Counted from the stretch's first letter, positions 26,853-39,060 are shown. The stretch: 64,000 nucleotides of DNA from Hoplostethus atlanticus (GCA_034670405.1 JAXDDX010000046.1:2360001-2424000), one strand, 5' to 3'. Program-made: numbers and translations. Notes: generated by a model from the letters alone, not told the origin.

Positions 26853-27515
26853 GGTTACCTATGTTGTTCCATCCCTCCATGGGTTGATTTAGAGTGGTGA
26901 GAGAAGACTGGACTGATGCTTGGGTGGAACACTCCAAAAATACCAGCTTGCTTTAATGAAAGACGCTTTAAATTTGTGTGTGATTATGTTTTCTTCATAA
27001 TGCACCAGCTAGTGTGTACTTAATATGGACTTGAGAGTTCACGCTGCATTTATATTTTGAAATCACTGATATTTGAATGTATAAAAGAATGTAATATATA
27101 AAAACACATAGATCACGTGTGCGCTTGTTCTGGGAAAAGAAAATCTTTATTTTTTCTTTACTGGCCTGTTATTACCATGAACTTAACTGAAAAGGTCTTT
27201 GAAATTGTTATATAAAAAATGTTATATTGGTGACTAAAAATAATTATAAAGAAGGGCTAAGTCAAATTTCTGTTGACTGTAAACACCAAGATCCTTTCAG
27301 GGGCTCCAGGCTTCCCCTCACACACATACAGACAGGGATAATGACATCTCTTGTCATAATGAGATTTAGAGAATTTATTGTGCATTTGATGTTTAGCATT
27401 TTATTTTCAGTATTACTGTGTTTGCACATTCCCAGCTTAGTTGAAATGGCAGCAGCAAATCATAATGGACTCAATGAACTGTAGTGTCAATAAATTGGCT
27501 GACATTTACCATCTC
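26853..27515 (+). other. plin3: plin3 3' untranslated region
   Basis: The sequence after the plin3 stop has no further coding exon. The first clear polyadenylation hexamer AATAAA is at 27489-27494, implying a 3' UTR of about 650 bases. Weaker AT-rich signals occur near 27090. The inferred end is only about 130 bases before the likely zfand5 promoter. Confidence 0.5.
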
Positions 27516-27641
27516 AATGTCACACAAAAACATCCACAGGAGTGTCATGTTTTAGTTCTATATTCATCAAATGCATGTTGTTGGCGTGGGGGACTTTGCT
27601 ATGTAGGCCCGTTTGAGGGAATGATGAATTGTTGCTGAGGA

Positions 27642-27649
27642 TGACGTCA
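27642..27649. promoter_or_regulatory. perfect CRE palindrome in the zfand5 promoter
   Basis: TGACGTCA, the full 8-bp cAMP-response-element consensus bound by CREB/ATF proteins, lies just ahead of a CpG-rich segment and the inferred first exon of zfand5. Position and perfect match suggest a real regulatory site; binding is not shown. Confidence 0.55.
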
Positions 27650-27659
27650 TGGTCGTTGT

Positions 27660-27774
27660 TTCGAATGTCGGGAGCTAGCGCTGGTGAGGAGGCCGCGCGC
27701 ACAGACGGGGACACATAACTTGTACAAATCTGAAGATCAAGGTCGTCGACAGCTCTCGGCACTTTGAATTCGAG
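27660..27774 (+). other. zfand5: zfand5 untranslated first exon (inferred)
   Basis: A CpG-rich segment (about 27650-27760) ends at a donor, GAG|GTACTG, at 27774. The coding exon of zfand5 starts at an acceptor (TTTTCAG at 28927) with 44 bases of leader before its ATG, so an upstream non-coding exon is required. The transcription start is approximate. Confidence 0.5.
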
Positions 27775-27895
27775 GTACTGCCTTTATCTCGGACAGCTAT
27801 GAAAGAAGTTCCCCCTCATATAATCCATTTAAACCACACAGGACGCTGTCGGGATGCACGCTGTTTTTGGGCTAGCTGATTATGTTAGCTGTCTA

Positions 27896-28223
27896 GCTAA
27901 CGTTAGCCAGCTTGCACTCGTGTTTATTCGATTTAAAAAACAAAGTATGTTTTGGATTTGTCGCTAATGACAGTTTGCTGTTTATTTTGCTGTTTTACGT
28001 TGTGACTGAATGCGAGCTAGGTAGTTTTATACACATATTAGCATCGGTTTTAGTCTCAGTCACAATAAAACGTTCAGCTAGCTCATTTGGCTAACGTCGT
28101 TACAGTATTTGCTTTGAGCCAAGCAAGCATAGGACGCAATTGTTTTCGGCTGCGGACAAACTAAAACTGGCTGACAGTCAGCTGTAACTTGTTTAGCCAG
28201 CCAGTCAGCAAGCTAACGTTAGC
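27896..28223. promoter_or_regulatory. two GCTAACGTTAGC palindromes in zfand5 intron 1
   Basis: The 12-base palindrome GCTAACGTTAGC occurs exactly at 27896-27907 and 28212-28223. Partial copies (GCTAACGTCG near 28090, AGCTAACGTTTTCG near 28355, CACGTTAGCG near 28608) lie nearby. All sit within about 1 kb downstream of the inferred start site. Function unknown. Confidence 0.5.
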
Positions 28224-28971
28224 CAGTCTATCGGTTATCAAGGGGCTTTTGTTCATACTTGTGCAGACATTTGTTTGCGTTTGTTCTTTGTTGTGAACTT
28301 TACTTGTACTGGTGAAAACATCTTGCTGCGCGGCGCAGGAACGCAACACAACTAGCTAACGTTTTCGCAGAATGTAATTTAGCTTACTGTTGAGTGGTAA
28401 ATCGCAGTGAATGTTTCTTTGTCTTCGGGTAGTATAAACCCCTTTTGTTTCCATTGCCCTGTAAAGCTTTCTACGTAGTTTTTGTGACAGTTCTGTGATT
28501 GCAGTACCTGTAAACCGTCCCTGATCCATGTCTTCATTGTTACACTAAAAAGGGAAATGCCATATTGATCACCTTTCTTTATATGTGATCATTCATCTGT
28601 GATCATTCACGTTAGCGATAATTTGTCTTTTTCATTTATTTGTAAAGATAATTTAGACTGTCTTCTTAGTTGAGAGTCCAATTCTGCTTCTATGGCAGGC
28701 TGGTGGTGATGGTTAATTAGTCTCCATTACAACAAAAATGAGATTGAAGTTTGGCTGTAACCCATAACAATACATATTCACACCACTCTGAGGCATCTTG
28801 CTTTTTTACTCCAATCCTACTCTCATGCAACAATGCCAGTCTCCAAGTTTTAGCTAGTTAAAAAATAACCATGTACACAAAAAGACATTACTAATAATTT
28901 GACTAACTTTTCCTACCCCATTTTCAGGAGTATCCTCTCCCATCCCCCTTACCCCCCCTTTGTCAGAGAGT

Positions 28972-31900
28972 ATGGCTCAGGAGACCAATCAGACACAGGT
29001 GCCAATGCTTTGCACTATGGGGTGTGGTTTCTATGGAAACCCCCGAACCAACGGCATGTGCTCGGTCTGCTACAAGGAACACCTGCAGAGACAACAGGGA
29101 GGGGGGCGATCCAGCCCCCCGGGAGAAAAAGGTAGGAAGATGGGAGAGGGGTGACCTATAAAAAATGAGGGAGGGATATTGGGCCTGGGCCTGTAAGGAG
29201 GAAAGAAAGACAGGACCTTGGGAGAGACTAGACAAAAAATAAGCATGGTGGGTGCTTGAATCTGCTAAAGGGTGTTGGAGAAAAGAGGTAGCAGTCGCTG
29301 CCTGTACTTGGGAATTAGAAAGCAGGAGAGTGATATCTCCATTTCTATGGTCACAATGACTCAAAACACATCTGATCACTGTAGACAAATGCAGGCAATA
29401 CATGGCATGTGATAAGATACTTCAATACAAGTGGAAGGTCATCCTTGTTTCTGGCTAAAAGCTCAGCTTCTGTGTTGTGCAGACTCTCAAACTGTGCTGT
29501 TCTACACAGGTGCTACATCGCCGGCAGGGTCCCCAGGAGCAGCTGGTGTATCTGTGGAGAGCACGTCCTCGGAACCCAGTACAGAGGGGGTGGGCACCCC
29601 ACCTGAGGAAAGGACACCCAGGTGTGTTGACTGACAGGGAATCAGCTTAGCTCAGTGTTGTTCCAAACATATGCAGAAAACTGCAGTTACCTCTCTAAAT
29701 ATTCCACTACACAGTAATTTGCCAGGATGTTGCACTGCTTCCAGAGTTTGAATGCATATACATTGTGGAAATTGTACACATAGTGCAGTGCATGTGGTTT
29801 TAATTTAGTACTTTTAAATGGTCTTGTAGCATATTCTTTCACATACTGCTAGTGCTTAAGCTATAGATATTAACATATATTTGAGTAAGTGTGTATTCTA
29901 CTAGCTTTCCAGGATTGTGTATGACCTAACTCCTTGTCACATTGCGACAGCGTTACATCAGCAACCTCTGTTTGCATCCACACTGGTTATATTTTAGTTG
30001 CATTTTAGACATGTATCCAAGAGTATGAAATCAAGTACATAGCCTCAAAATATACGATCAGAAATTGAAATGCATCATTGATATGGATAAGTATGCCTGT
30101 CACATAGAGTTGCATAGCCTACCAATCATAAAAGGGAATATTTTTGTACCTAGGGAATCACCATTTCATTGACTTTTTTTTCTTTATACTTAGCTCTGTA
30201 CAGGGAAAATGAGATTGCAAAGTCTACCACAGGAATGTAATTAAAAGTTAAAATGGATAAAAATATAAATAGGTTTGATGTTCACTCATCGGTCCATGAT
30301 GAATATGTATAACAGAAACCTAAAGGAATATGGAAAATAAATCATTTTTCAGAAGGTGACCATGGAGAGATAGGATCTTTCTCAGCTGTTGTCTGGTTAA
30401 TAGAGAAAATACACCAAAAGCGTGTGCATTGTGTTTTAGATGGTGCATTTAAGTGTAGGTAGGAAACATTTTTTTGTCTTGACGGAAGATGGAGCATGTA
30501 GGAGTGACATGCATGTGACAGCTGAGGCGTGTGCCTGTACGGAGCCAGTGTAGACAGCAGCATTTATGGAATTGAGAAACGGACAACTAAAAATCACTTC
30601 TGGTGTAGACAATGAGTAGAGTAGGAAAGAGTAGGGAAATACTATTCTAGAGAGAACAACAAGGATATTGTGATATCGATATTTTATATTTTATTACCTT
30701 CATTTTTGAATAATTTTAAAATCATAAAAAACAGGATATGTTAGCTTGTTTACAATGTCACCAATAAACTGGGAAATGTATGTAGTGTCATTTACCGTTG
30801 TTGTTTTTCTGGGTTCAGTTTCCCCACATTTCTAGTGTACTCTGATATCGTCCCTGACTTTTGGAAAAGTATTTGATCAAATTTGCTTGTTGTTGTTAGG
30901 TAAAACAACACACCATCAACCTTGCTCCATAGTGGGATCTACCTCGCCCAAAAGCGGCCACTAGTGGGACAGAGCACCTTTGGTGGTCCTCAAGGAGTTG
31001 ATTTCTCTGCATAAGTTTAACAACTAGTGCTACCTGAGCTTCTCATATTTCTATGTAGAGTTGAAGTACAGGATCTCCTCTATTTTACAAATATACAATT
31101 ACATAGTTCAGAGGGATCTGTTTTGATAGTTGACACTGAAAGAGGGAGATGGAGAGAGAGAGTGGATCATCTACTTACAGTATCTTTATCTGCCATTTTT
31201 ACATTTGTTCATTGCGTAGAAATTATACCAAAACAAAAGTATCTAAGGGCTGCAAGAAACGGTTATTTTGTTGATTATTGGAGCGATTAATCGATTAATC
31301 AGAACCTCTGCCATTGCGTCAACATCATCATACAAGGTGATAGAAACTGAAACATATGTTATCGTTACTATTACTGCACTTTAGCCAACATCATCTTAAG
31401 ATATCACTGTGGCAGTACTTCTTGAGAACTCTGCAGTGCACAACAATCTTTGTGGTACCAGAGCTATGGTACCAGTTCTCTAGCCTTTGGGAACAGGTTT
31501 GCCACAACTATGGATTAAAATAGATTTGTCAAGGTAGTAGACATCCTTCCAAGTTGTTGGGGATATGTTCTCTGATTGAGTCTAACAATTGTCATTTTAT
31601 AGTCCACCTTTCATATATTCTTTATTTCCATTTTTGAAGCCAGCTCAATCTTTCACAGTGTGCATGTTATCACTTTACTACCACACTCCCACATTTTGCT
31701 GTACTTTTAGGCTTTGCTTTGAAGGCTTGCCTGAGGGTTTGTCATCCTCAGAACTCATCCTCATCCATTTTGAAATGTAAATGAAAAGTAAGAGAGGAAG
31801 TAAGCTTAAGTGTCTGACCAACTAATCAACAATGGGGAAATATAATTTGGAGAAAAAAAGATGTGTGTGTGAAAGAGAAAAGAAATGGAAGATGAGAATG

Positions 31901-33596
31901 TTACGAAGGGCATCAGTAGCATTAACACAGTCTGACAACATACATCTTACAACAAAGTCTTTCTGACATATATTTAGCACCAGATTAAAGAAGACGTTGT
32001 GCTCTTTCAAATAAAAACAATTTGTAATTGTTTTCTTTGTTTTTGAGATGGAACTATTTTAGGGTCCAAACAGATCATTGTGATGTGATGTCTTTGTGAT
32101 GTCAGTCCCAGCTCGCCCAGCCCAGTAACCCAGCAGATGACAGCTATGAGCATCTCCCAGGATACAGGAGCTGTAGACTCTGATCGAGCAGAGGCTGAGG
32201 AGGAAGAGGAGGAGGGAACTTCCAAAAACACAGGTTATTGGCACAGAAACAAGTTTAACCTGTTTGGCCCCCGAGGGAGAATGAGAAACTGCAGGACTAG
32301 AACACAAACACGTGAAAATGGCATTTTCGTGTCTAGCGTTTTCAAAAAGCATTCCGTCCACAGTAAACCACCAAAAACACATACTTTCTTTCATGGGAAT
32401 GCACAGACCACTCGGGCCGGCCGCTTACACCTGGATCAAGTGATAATAAACAGTCATCACTTTCAGAAGTCTTCGTTTTCGCTGTCCACACTACGCCGCA
32501 AGTTCAGCGTTTTCAAATGTATCCACTTGGGAGAGCGTTTTTGGAAAGCTCTGTTTTTCGGTGGTTAAAAACGCCGGCGTAGTGTGGATGAAAGAAAGAG
32601 AAATAAATATGCCTTTTCAAATTGAAACTGCTTAGTGGTGGACACTATACACTTGACTCAAAACATTCCTCTTGAAAATGTCTCTTAGCAGTAAGATCTC
32701 CACCTCTTATAAACCAAACCCTATTTTATTTGACATCTTTTCTTTTTTTACCATTGCAATTTTATTTGACCTGTTGAGGCTAAACACAGTTTGGCCTTTT
32801 TATTATTCTAGAAAAGATTGTGAAGGAGGATAAACTATTTTGAGCTGAACCTGTTTTTTTGTTGCACCAGGGCCAGTGGGGGAAGCAGCACAGGCTTCTG
32901 ACGGTGACCAGACCCCTGACAAAAACAAGAAAAAGAACCGCTGCTTCTCCTGCCGGAAGAAAGTGGGCCTCACTGGTAAGGAAGAGAAGAATTTCAGGAC
33001 ACACACATGCATGCACACACACACACAGTAAGCAGTGAGGTCTTGTTAGGTAATGGCAGGGTTCAAAGATTTATGGGGTCCCTTATCTCCATTCAAACCT
33101 GTAACCAGATATCCAAAATCCCCACTCCAAATCCATGGTTTGTGTAATGGTGGTCCTCCACCACCTACCACTTGGGTGTAGAGAGCAACATACTGCAGGG
33201 TAGTGGTGCATTTCACGGTCCAAGGCATTTCACAGTGTACTGCTGGCTTGCACTCCTGTGCCGAACTAGCCTGCCTCAAAACGATCTCCCAGAGCCTTCT
33301 TCCCACAACACACACACATTCTGAATTCCAGTTTTCCTGACCTTTTTTCACTCTCTGTTTGACAAACACTTTGTTGCACATTGTTTGAAATAGTATTAAA
33401 TGTGTGTATGTTAATTGACTGACCATGATGACGTCTCTTTACTGAAGGTTTTGACTGTCGCTGTGGTAACCTGTTCTGCGCCATTCACCGCTATTCTGAC
33501 AAACACGACTGTCCCTACGACTACCGGGGTGCTGCTGCTGCCCGCTTACGCAAGGAGAACCCCATCGTGGTGGCTGAGAAAATTCAGAAGTTATGA
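28972..33596 (+). CDS. zfand5: A20/AN1 zinc-finger protein, ZFAND5-like
   Basis: ZFAND5 proteins bind ubiquitin through the A20 finger and stimulate proteasomal degradation; ZFAND5 is linked to muscle wasting and mRNA stability. Five coding exons join in phase: 28972-29131, 29510-29621, 32106-32233, 32871-32975 and 33448-33596, giving 217 residues. The N-terminal A20 finger uses C14, C18, C30 and C33 ([20 protein letters not shown]). The C-terminal AN1 finger has all eight ligands, C158, C161, C172, C174, C179, H182, H188 and C190. The middle is Ser/Pro/Glu-rich and contains QQMTAMSIS, which matches ZFAND5 rather than ZFAND6. The end, [13 protein letters not shown], is family-typical. It may be a distinct fish or ancestral paralogue (see findings), so the a/b suffix is left open. 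Confidence 0.92.
31245..31312. mobile_element. fragment of a fish hAT-like non-autonomous element
   Basis: AAGGGCTGCAAGAAACGGTTATTTTG followed by GATTATTGG and a doubled CGATTAATC resembles the very common teleost MITE end that starts AGGGCTGCAACTAACGATTATTTT. Only one end is visible here, within a zfand5 intron. Family assignment is from memory of the pattern. Confidence 0.5.
32240..32592. mobile_element. MITE-like non-autonomous transposon in zfand5 intron 3
   Basis: The segment directly after exon 3 of zfand5 is rich in CGTTTTC and AAAACG motifs. It contains GTCCACACTACGCCG at 32484-32498 and its near-perfect reverse complement CGGCGTAGTGTGGAT at 32575-32589. The same 15-base phrase occurs in the inverted-repeat element at 45740-45882, so both belong to one repeat family. 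Outer ends are not certain. Confidence 0.6.
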
Positions 33597-34321
33597 GGAC
33601 TCGGTGCTTAAAAAAAATCTCCCTGGTGTGAATTTGGAACAATGGATGAAACTTGGATGAAAACACCTGATAAAATGGCTTCATTTGTTCATGGTAGTCT
33701 AAGATGGGTGGGGTGGGGTGTTGCGGTCACAGCCCCTGTCCAGACGCTCCGTTCACTAGCATCTCCCTCTCTCTCCACCAGTGACTGACTGAGTGTGTGT
33801 GTGTGTGTGTATGTGTATGAAAGTGTATGTGGACATTTGCTTGAGAGTCAGGGAGAGAGCAATAGGGGCACGGTGGGCATTAGTGTTGCTGTGGGGAGGG
33901 ACGACATTTTATTTTACCCCTTTTTGTTGTTTCTCAACTCTGGGGATCGTGTGGGTTTATTGTTTTATACAATCCCTGTAAGGTAGTTGAAAAGAGACGG
34001 GTAAGCTGTATAGGAGTGTGTCACAGCTCGGATAAGGACAGAGAGAGGTCAGTTTAGAGGGCTAGTAAGCTAAAGGACCTGACTGGGAGTTTTCATGTAT
34101 CAGCAGGACTTTTTTTTAGGTCTTGAGAACATAAATTATTCTCCCAGACTAAAAATGATGTCAACTTCTTGTCAAATTGGCCTATTTTTTCTCCTCTCTT
34201 CCTCTTACCCTTACTCTATGGTTCACCACACGTTGAACTCCCAAGTCTCAACGTTTTCCAGAAATATTTCTCTTTGATATATTGACTTATCATACTGATG
34301 TTGGGTGCATGAACAGTTAAT

Positions 34322-34324
<3 letters not shown>

Positions 34325-34354
<30 letters not shown>
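34325..34354 (+). repeat. poly-G tract (about 30 G)
   Basis: An uninterrupted run of about 30 G on the strand transcribed as the zfand5 3' UTR. Length in the assembly may be inexact, because homopolymers of this size are error-prone. Confidence 0.85.
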
Positions 34355-34356
<2 letters not shown>

Positions 34357-35420
34357 GGGTAGGGGACATTGAGAGCCTTGACCTAACTGAGTGATTGAAT
34401 TCTGTATTTTTTTTTCCCTTTCCGTTTTAATGAGTGTATGACATCAGAAGATCTATATTAATATATTGTAGTTAGCTTGAATTGTGTGATTGCATTCTAT
34501 TTATTTTTTTATCATTTGGTTGGTCTGTGCTGGAGGATTGGCAGCATGTGTCAGCAAATCACTATGATTTGCACTTAACCTATTCAATTATATTTAAGTA
34601 CTTCCATCTTAATTATATAACCATTTGAAGAAAAAATATACAAGTTCTGACATGATGGAGTAGAGTCCCGTTAAGCTGTTGTGATGAAGATTGTGCAGTA
34701 AAATGTTGATTTATTTTTCGATTTGGAAACAAAAGCACAACTGAATACTGTGTCAACTGCAGAGCACAAGTTAACGTGCCACGCCTACTCAGTTTTGTTC
34801 AGCATCTGGGTCATTTGTAGTTTATAGCTGATGTGTGTGTATAGCAGGCTTCCTGAAGAAATTGCCTGCTTACTTGATTGATGGGACATTGTTTTTTAGA
34901 AGGACACAATGCTGTGTTCTCCTTGAATGCCCTGTTTTGTTCCGTGGAGTCACACAGAGTGAAGTTCCATGTTTCTCTAACCACCAGCAGACCACTGACA
35001 CATGCTGAATGGAAACTGAACTGGGTCGCAGTTACTCTCCACGGTGACACACACCTTTTTGCTCTCAGCCGAAAGTGAATATTGTCGCAGTACCACGGGG
35101 TTGCGTGCTGTGCTTTTACAACGTGCTCAGATTCAGAAGAGTCCTTGCTACGAAGATCGCTTCTAGCGCGCTACTTCTAGGAAGATCAACTTTGCATGCA
35201 TGTGTGTGTAGTCAGACATGAGTTATAACTGACTGCACCGTCTGAAATGAAGCAAGAATGTTTTAAAGACACACTGCAGTAGCACAATGCATGCATGGCT
35301 GGAACCTTGACTGAGGTTCAAGTTAACAGGACTCTACTATTTTATTTCAAATGTAAATACCATATGGCTCCTATTCATATAGTATAATCTTAATGTAGAT
35401 TGTTGCCAGGTTATAAAGGC

Positions 35421-35440
35421 GGGGGGGGGGGGGGGGGGGG
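35421..35440 (+). repeat. poly-G tract (about 20 G)
   Basis: A second G-only run on the same strand, about 1.07 kb after the first. Confidence 0.85.
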
Positions 35441-36870
35441 TGTTTAAGGTAAAGAATAGTACTGTGTGTATAAAAGTGCTTTTCATGATTACCCAAAACA
35501 AAAAAAGCTCGTGCCACGAACAGTACTGATTTGTTTTCCCATCTTTTTTTCCTGTTTCATTCACAGGTTATTTGTGACTCATACGATAGGGGTTGGATTA
35601 TTGTCAAAGCAAATAAGGTGTACTGACTTGGTAACCGCCACCAATGTCTTGCAGGATTGCTATAAGCTCCTTAAGTGACCACTTACTCACCAACTCTATA
35701 TTCTTTAACACTTCTACCCATGTTATGTCCAAAGAATTGACGGTAACTGGCTCAAGCTTGCGCATCTCCTAGAAGCTGTGTGTCTTCTAGTTTACAAGCC
35801 CCCACAACTGAGCTTCACTAGCCTCGCTGAATTACACAGGATCCTGGTCCATGCCTTTAACTTGTTAATGGAGACCATTCAAAGCATAGTGATGTTATTG
35901 AGAGTTATAAGGCCTACATGAGTGCAAAGAGGTGAGAGGTTTAATTTGGGTTATCAAAAGTTAGGGTTAGGGTTGTCCTTGTAACTTTCCCTTGGTCTTG
36001 ATCATAAAATATTTGTGAAAAAGGCTGTGGTCAGAGGATGCATTTTTCAGCAGTTGTGTATAAAAAGTTGAGCCTTTCCTGCTGGTTTGATTGTCATTCC
36101 AAAAGGTTGCCCCCCTACTAAATCCTGCTCCTTCCTAGATCTAAAGCAACAATAACTAGACATCTCAGCTCTACCCAGTTTCCAACGTGATGTACATGCC
36201 AGGGCAGCACTTCCAGATTGAGTCATTTAGAATGGGATACATTTCTCATGGGTCAGCCTTGTCCTTTTTTAGAGTTAAAACTTGAATTGAGTCAGCCTGT
36301 GTTTAATTTGGGATGATTGTTCAGATGTGTGAACCTTGAGATTATCATGGTTTACACTTGCCGTTTTGTATTGACTGCTCATATCACCCCTTTATTTTTT
36401 TTATTTTTTTTTATTTTTGAAAAATGTGAGCGGTTTGAATGTAAACCACCACAGTTCATACAATATAGTGTAGTGTCATACTTATCAAGCTATACCTATC
36501 TGACACTGACTGTCTTTGTAGGTGGAGGATGGAAGGCCAGTCTGCTCATGTGATCTGAGATAACTGAATTACTGCAGTTGTTTTGAGCGTTTGTTTGTCA
36601 AAGACTTGGCAACAGCAATTCAGGCAACTGTACCTAGATATTCTAGATATTACAAATACATTTTTCTTTTTATTCAGTTGCTTTGATGGAGTTTTCATGT
36701 CTTCAATCCTGTCTTTAGCACAATTTTACATAATCATTGTCTTCATCAAGCAAGACTCCAGTCCCCCAGAAACACCACCAGATATCTTTTTATTTTGTTT
36801 TTCTTTAAAAATTTAGGATTGTATGATGTGTAAGAGTAAGTATAAAACAATAAAATCACAAAGTTTATTT

Positions 36871-37960
36871 TAAATTACACTTGTCTCTAGTATTTATTCA
36901 TGCAAACTTTTCCTGAAGGGTAAACATTGAAAGGCTTTTAGTCAATCACCAAATAGTCTTCAGGCAATTACATGTTGATTTAGTCTATGAGAGACTAGAC
37001 ATCAAAGTTTACTATATATATGTGCGAGCACTCGCACCATTGCTTCTTTTCTGCTGCTGTACATCTACACACTACACTGCTTTGTACTTATGTATTTTTC
37101 TCACACTCAGCAAAACACCCTAGGGACAAATGGCACTACACAATGTCACCAAATGTTCGGCTGGAATGTATGCTGGCTGTAACGGGAATTTTCCATGAGG
37201 GCCACTTCACCCATTGAGTTAAACGCACCTATCCTGGGTCATTCATCTTCAACACTATTATCCCTAATACCCTTTTTATCACCAATGGCTGTGAGGGTCA
37301 TGATATTCTACATAAAAATGTTCATTTCATGTGTATTCTGTATTGACAGTTGCTTTTCATACCAGGGAGCCCAGTGCACAGATGCAGCGGCCCGTTCACT
37401 ACACTGAAATTTCCGCATCTGTAGCCGATGAACCTGGGCCAAGCCTGCCTCCTGCCTGCCTACGCTGTCAGACAAATCAAAACAATAGTATTGAATAGAG
37501 TAGGGTCTGGGTATAAGAATATGGGCTTTAAATCAGGTGTGTCAAAGGGGTACACATTTCTGAATTTAAACAATGACGTCTTGCTTTACACCTTATACAC
37601 ATTTTATGCTGTTTGATCGCCATATCATTTGATACATCAGTGTGTTTAATTTTTCCAAACACAATAGTTAGGCTACACATAAAACGTGCTGACCTTTTCC
37701 TGTGACCGTGAGTGGGCAATTGTTTATAGGCTGGGACTTGCATTTTCTGGGAAATAGGTAATGGTTGGGGGGGGGCTACTTGGCCCTACTTGGCCCTACT
37801 TCTGGTCTGATAAAGCATGCAACACAAAGTAGTTGTGGTGATTCACGTGCACTTATGTCGTCACTCGTCATCGAGTTTATGATTGAACAATTAAGTTCAA
37901 TTTTGTCATCTTTTGCAACATTGTTATCCATGGGTGTCACTGAGATAACAAGTTTCCCTT
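36871..37960. other. intergenic region between zfand5 and abhd17a
   Basis: No coding exon is visible. It holds a small tandem TACTTGGCCC duplication near 37780-37800 and ordinary AT-rich sequence. The abhd17a promoter begins at its right end. Confidence 0.5.
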
Positions 37961-38060
37961 AATTGTCCAATGGAAACTGTCCACGTCACATCCTGTCAGC
38001 TGTCACTTCCGGATGCGGTGAAAAGGGAGAACGGGGAAAACACCGCACGTACATGGATTA
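37961..38060 (+). promoter_or_regulatory. abhd17a promoter region (inferred)
   Basis: A CCAAT box (GTCCAATGG, CCAAT at 37967-37971) is followed by CpG-containing sequence and then the inferred leader exon. No clear TATA box is seen. The start site is inferred from position only. Confidence 0.4.
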
Positions 38061-38835
38061 ATTTAAATGACAGTCGCTATCCACAAAGTCAGCGGAGACG
38101 TCGACACCGTTCAGTATGGATCCTAAAATCAAATCCACATTTTTAAAACTGTCTTGAGGCTGTTTTACCTCGCTGTCCGCAAATGAGCGTTGTTTTTAGT
38201 GAGCAACCGTTTCTGTCTTGCTAGCTTAAGGCAGCGTACTTAACGTTACCGTAGCGTTATCTGGTCGGCGCAGACAAGAAGCTCAACAGAACTACCCCCT
38301 GCTAAAAATGTAACTTTGTAACTGACGTTACTCTTGTTATATTATTAATACTAACCGTCGGCTGCAATGGTGGGCTTTTTTAATTGCAACTGAAAAGTGT
38401 CGAGAGTTTGTTTTGGTCAATGTTTCTCGACGTCAAGATTGCACTGGAAACGGATCCTCACTGTCAACACAGCTAAAACGCAGAAGAAACATATCGAGAT
38501 TTCTTCGAGAATCCAAGCCGTTTTTCGGGGGACATCAACTCCTATCTGAAATCACTCGTCGACCTCTCAACAATTGGAAAATGGATTTGATATGGACTTC
38601 AATAACAACACAGAAAACTGCACACATATTTTCTAAATAACACGTCACTGTCAGCCAGTAGGCTTCACTTGAACCTACTTTTTCCACCTTTTTGCTGACT
38701 GGACACTTAACTAATAGCATCCTGGGTTTGTATGTGGCTACCTTTTTGAAGTGAAAGAAGTGTTTATGCTCTTTCTCTTTTTAAACAAAGCTCTCTTTTT
38801 TTTTTTACCCTGAATAAGCTCTTCCACTCCAACAG
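38061..38835 (+). other. abhd17a: abhd17a 5' untranslated exon (inferred)
   Basis: A donor, AACAG|GTAGGT, ends this exon at 38835, and the coding exon begins at an acceptor at 39054. The leader is long and contains several upstream ATGs. One at 38419 opens an 18-codon upstream frame, which could reduce translation. The 5' limit is a guess. Confidence 0.45.
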
Positions 38836-39060
38836 GTAGGTGTTATTTAGCCAGTGCACTTTTCATGCAATGTATCTCTTGGATCAATCATGATTTTTAT
38901 AGCCTATTCCTGACTTGCTGCCCTTTTCATTTTCATCCTTATTGTTTGCGCAGTAAGACACAGAATGCCTTGTGCATGACATTGTGATAAGTATGGCATT
39001 GTCTTAACACTAGAGTCATTAGCACAGTGCTCCTCTTGTCCTCCCCCTCCACAGTGAAGG

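Larger units (their letters stand above)
33597..36870 (+). other. zfand5: zfand5 long 3' untranslated region
   Basis: About 3.3 kb after the stop has no recognisable coding exon and is AT-rich. A good polyadenylation hexamer AATAAA lies at 36849-36854, followed by T-rich sequence. Earlier weak signals are possible, so shorter transcripts may exist. It carries two poly-G tracts (34325-34354 and 35421-35440) and AT-rich runs near 36390-36420. Confidence 0.55.

Noticed and set aside
28963-29403. 146-codon minus-strand frame opposite zfand5
   Set aside because: It is the shadow of the conserved A20 exon on the other strand.
32137-32568. 143-codon frame extending zfand5 exon 3
   Set aside because: It passes the donor at 32233 into a repeat element. 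The true continuation in phase is the exon at 32871 encoding the AN1 finger.
35960-35975. Telomere-like GTTAGGGTTAGGG
   Set aside because: Only about two and a half repeats; too short to call an interstitial telomeric site.
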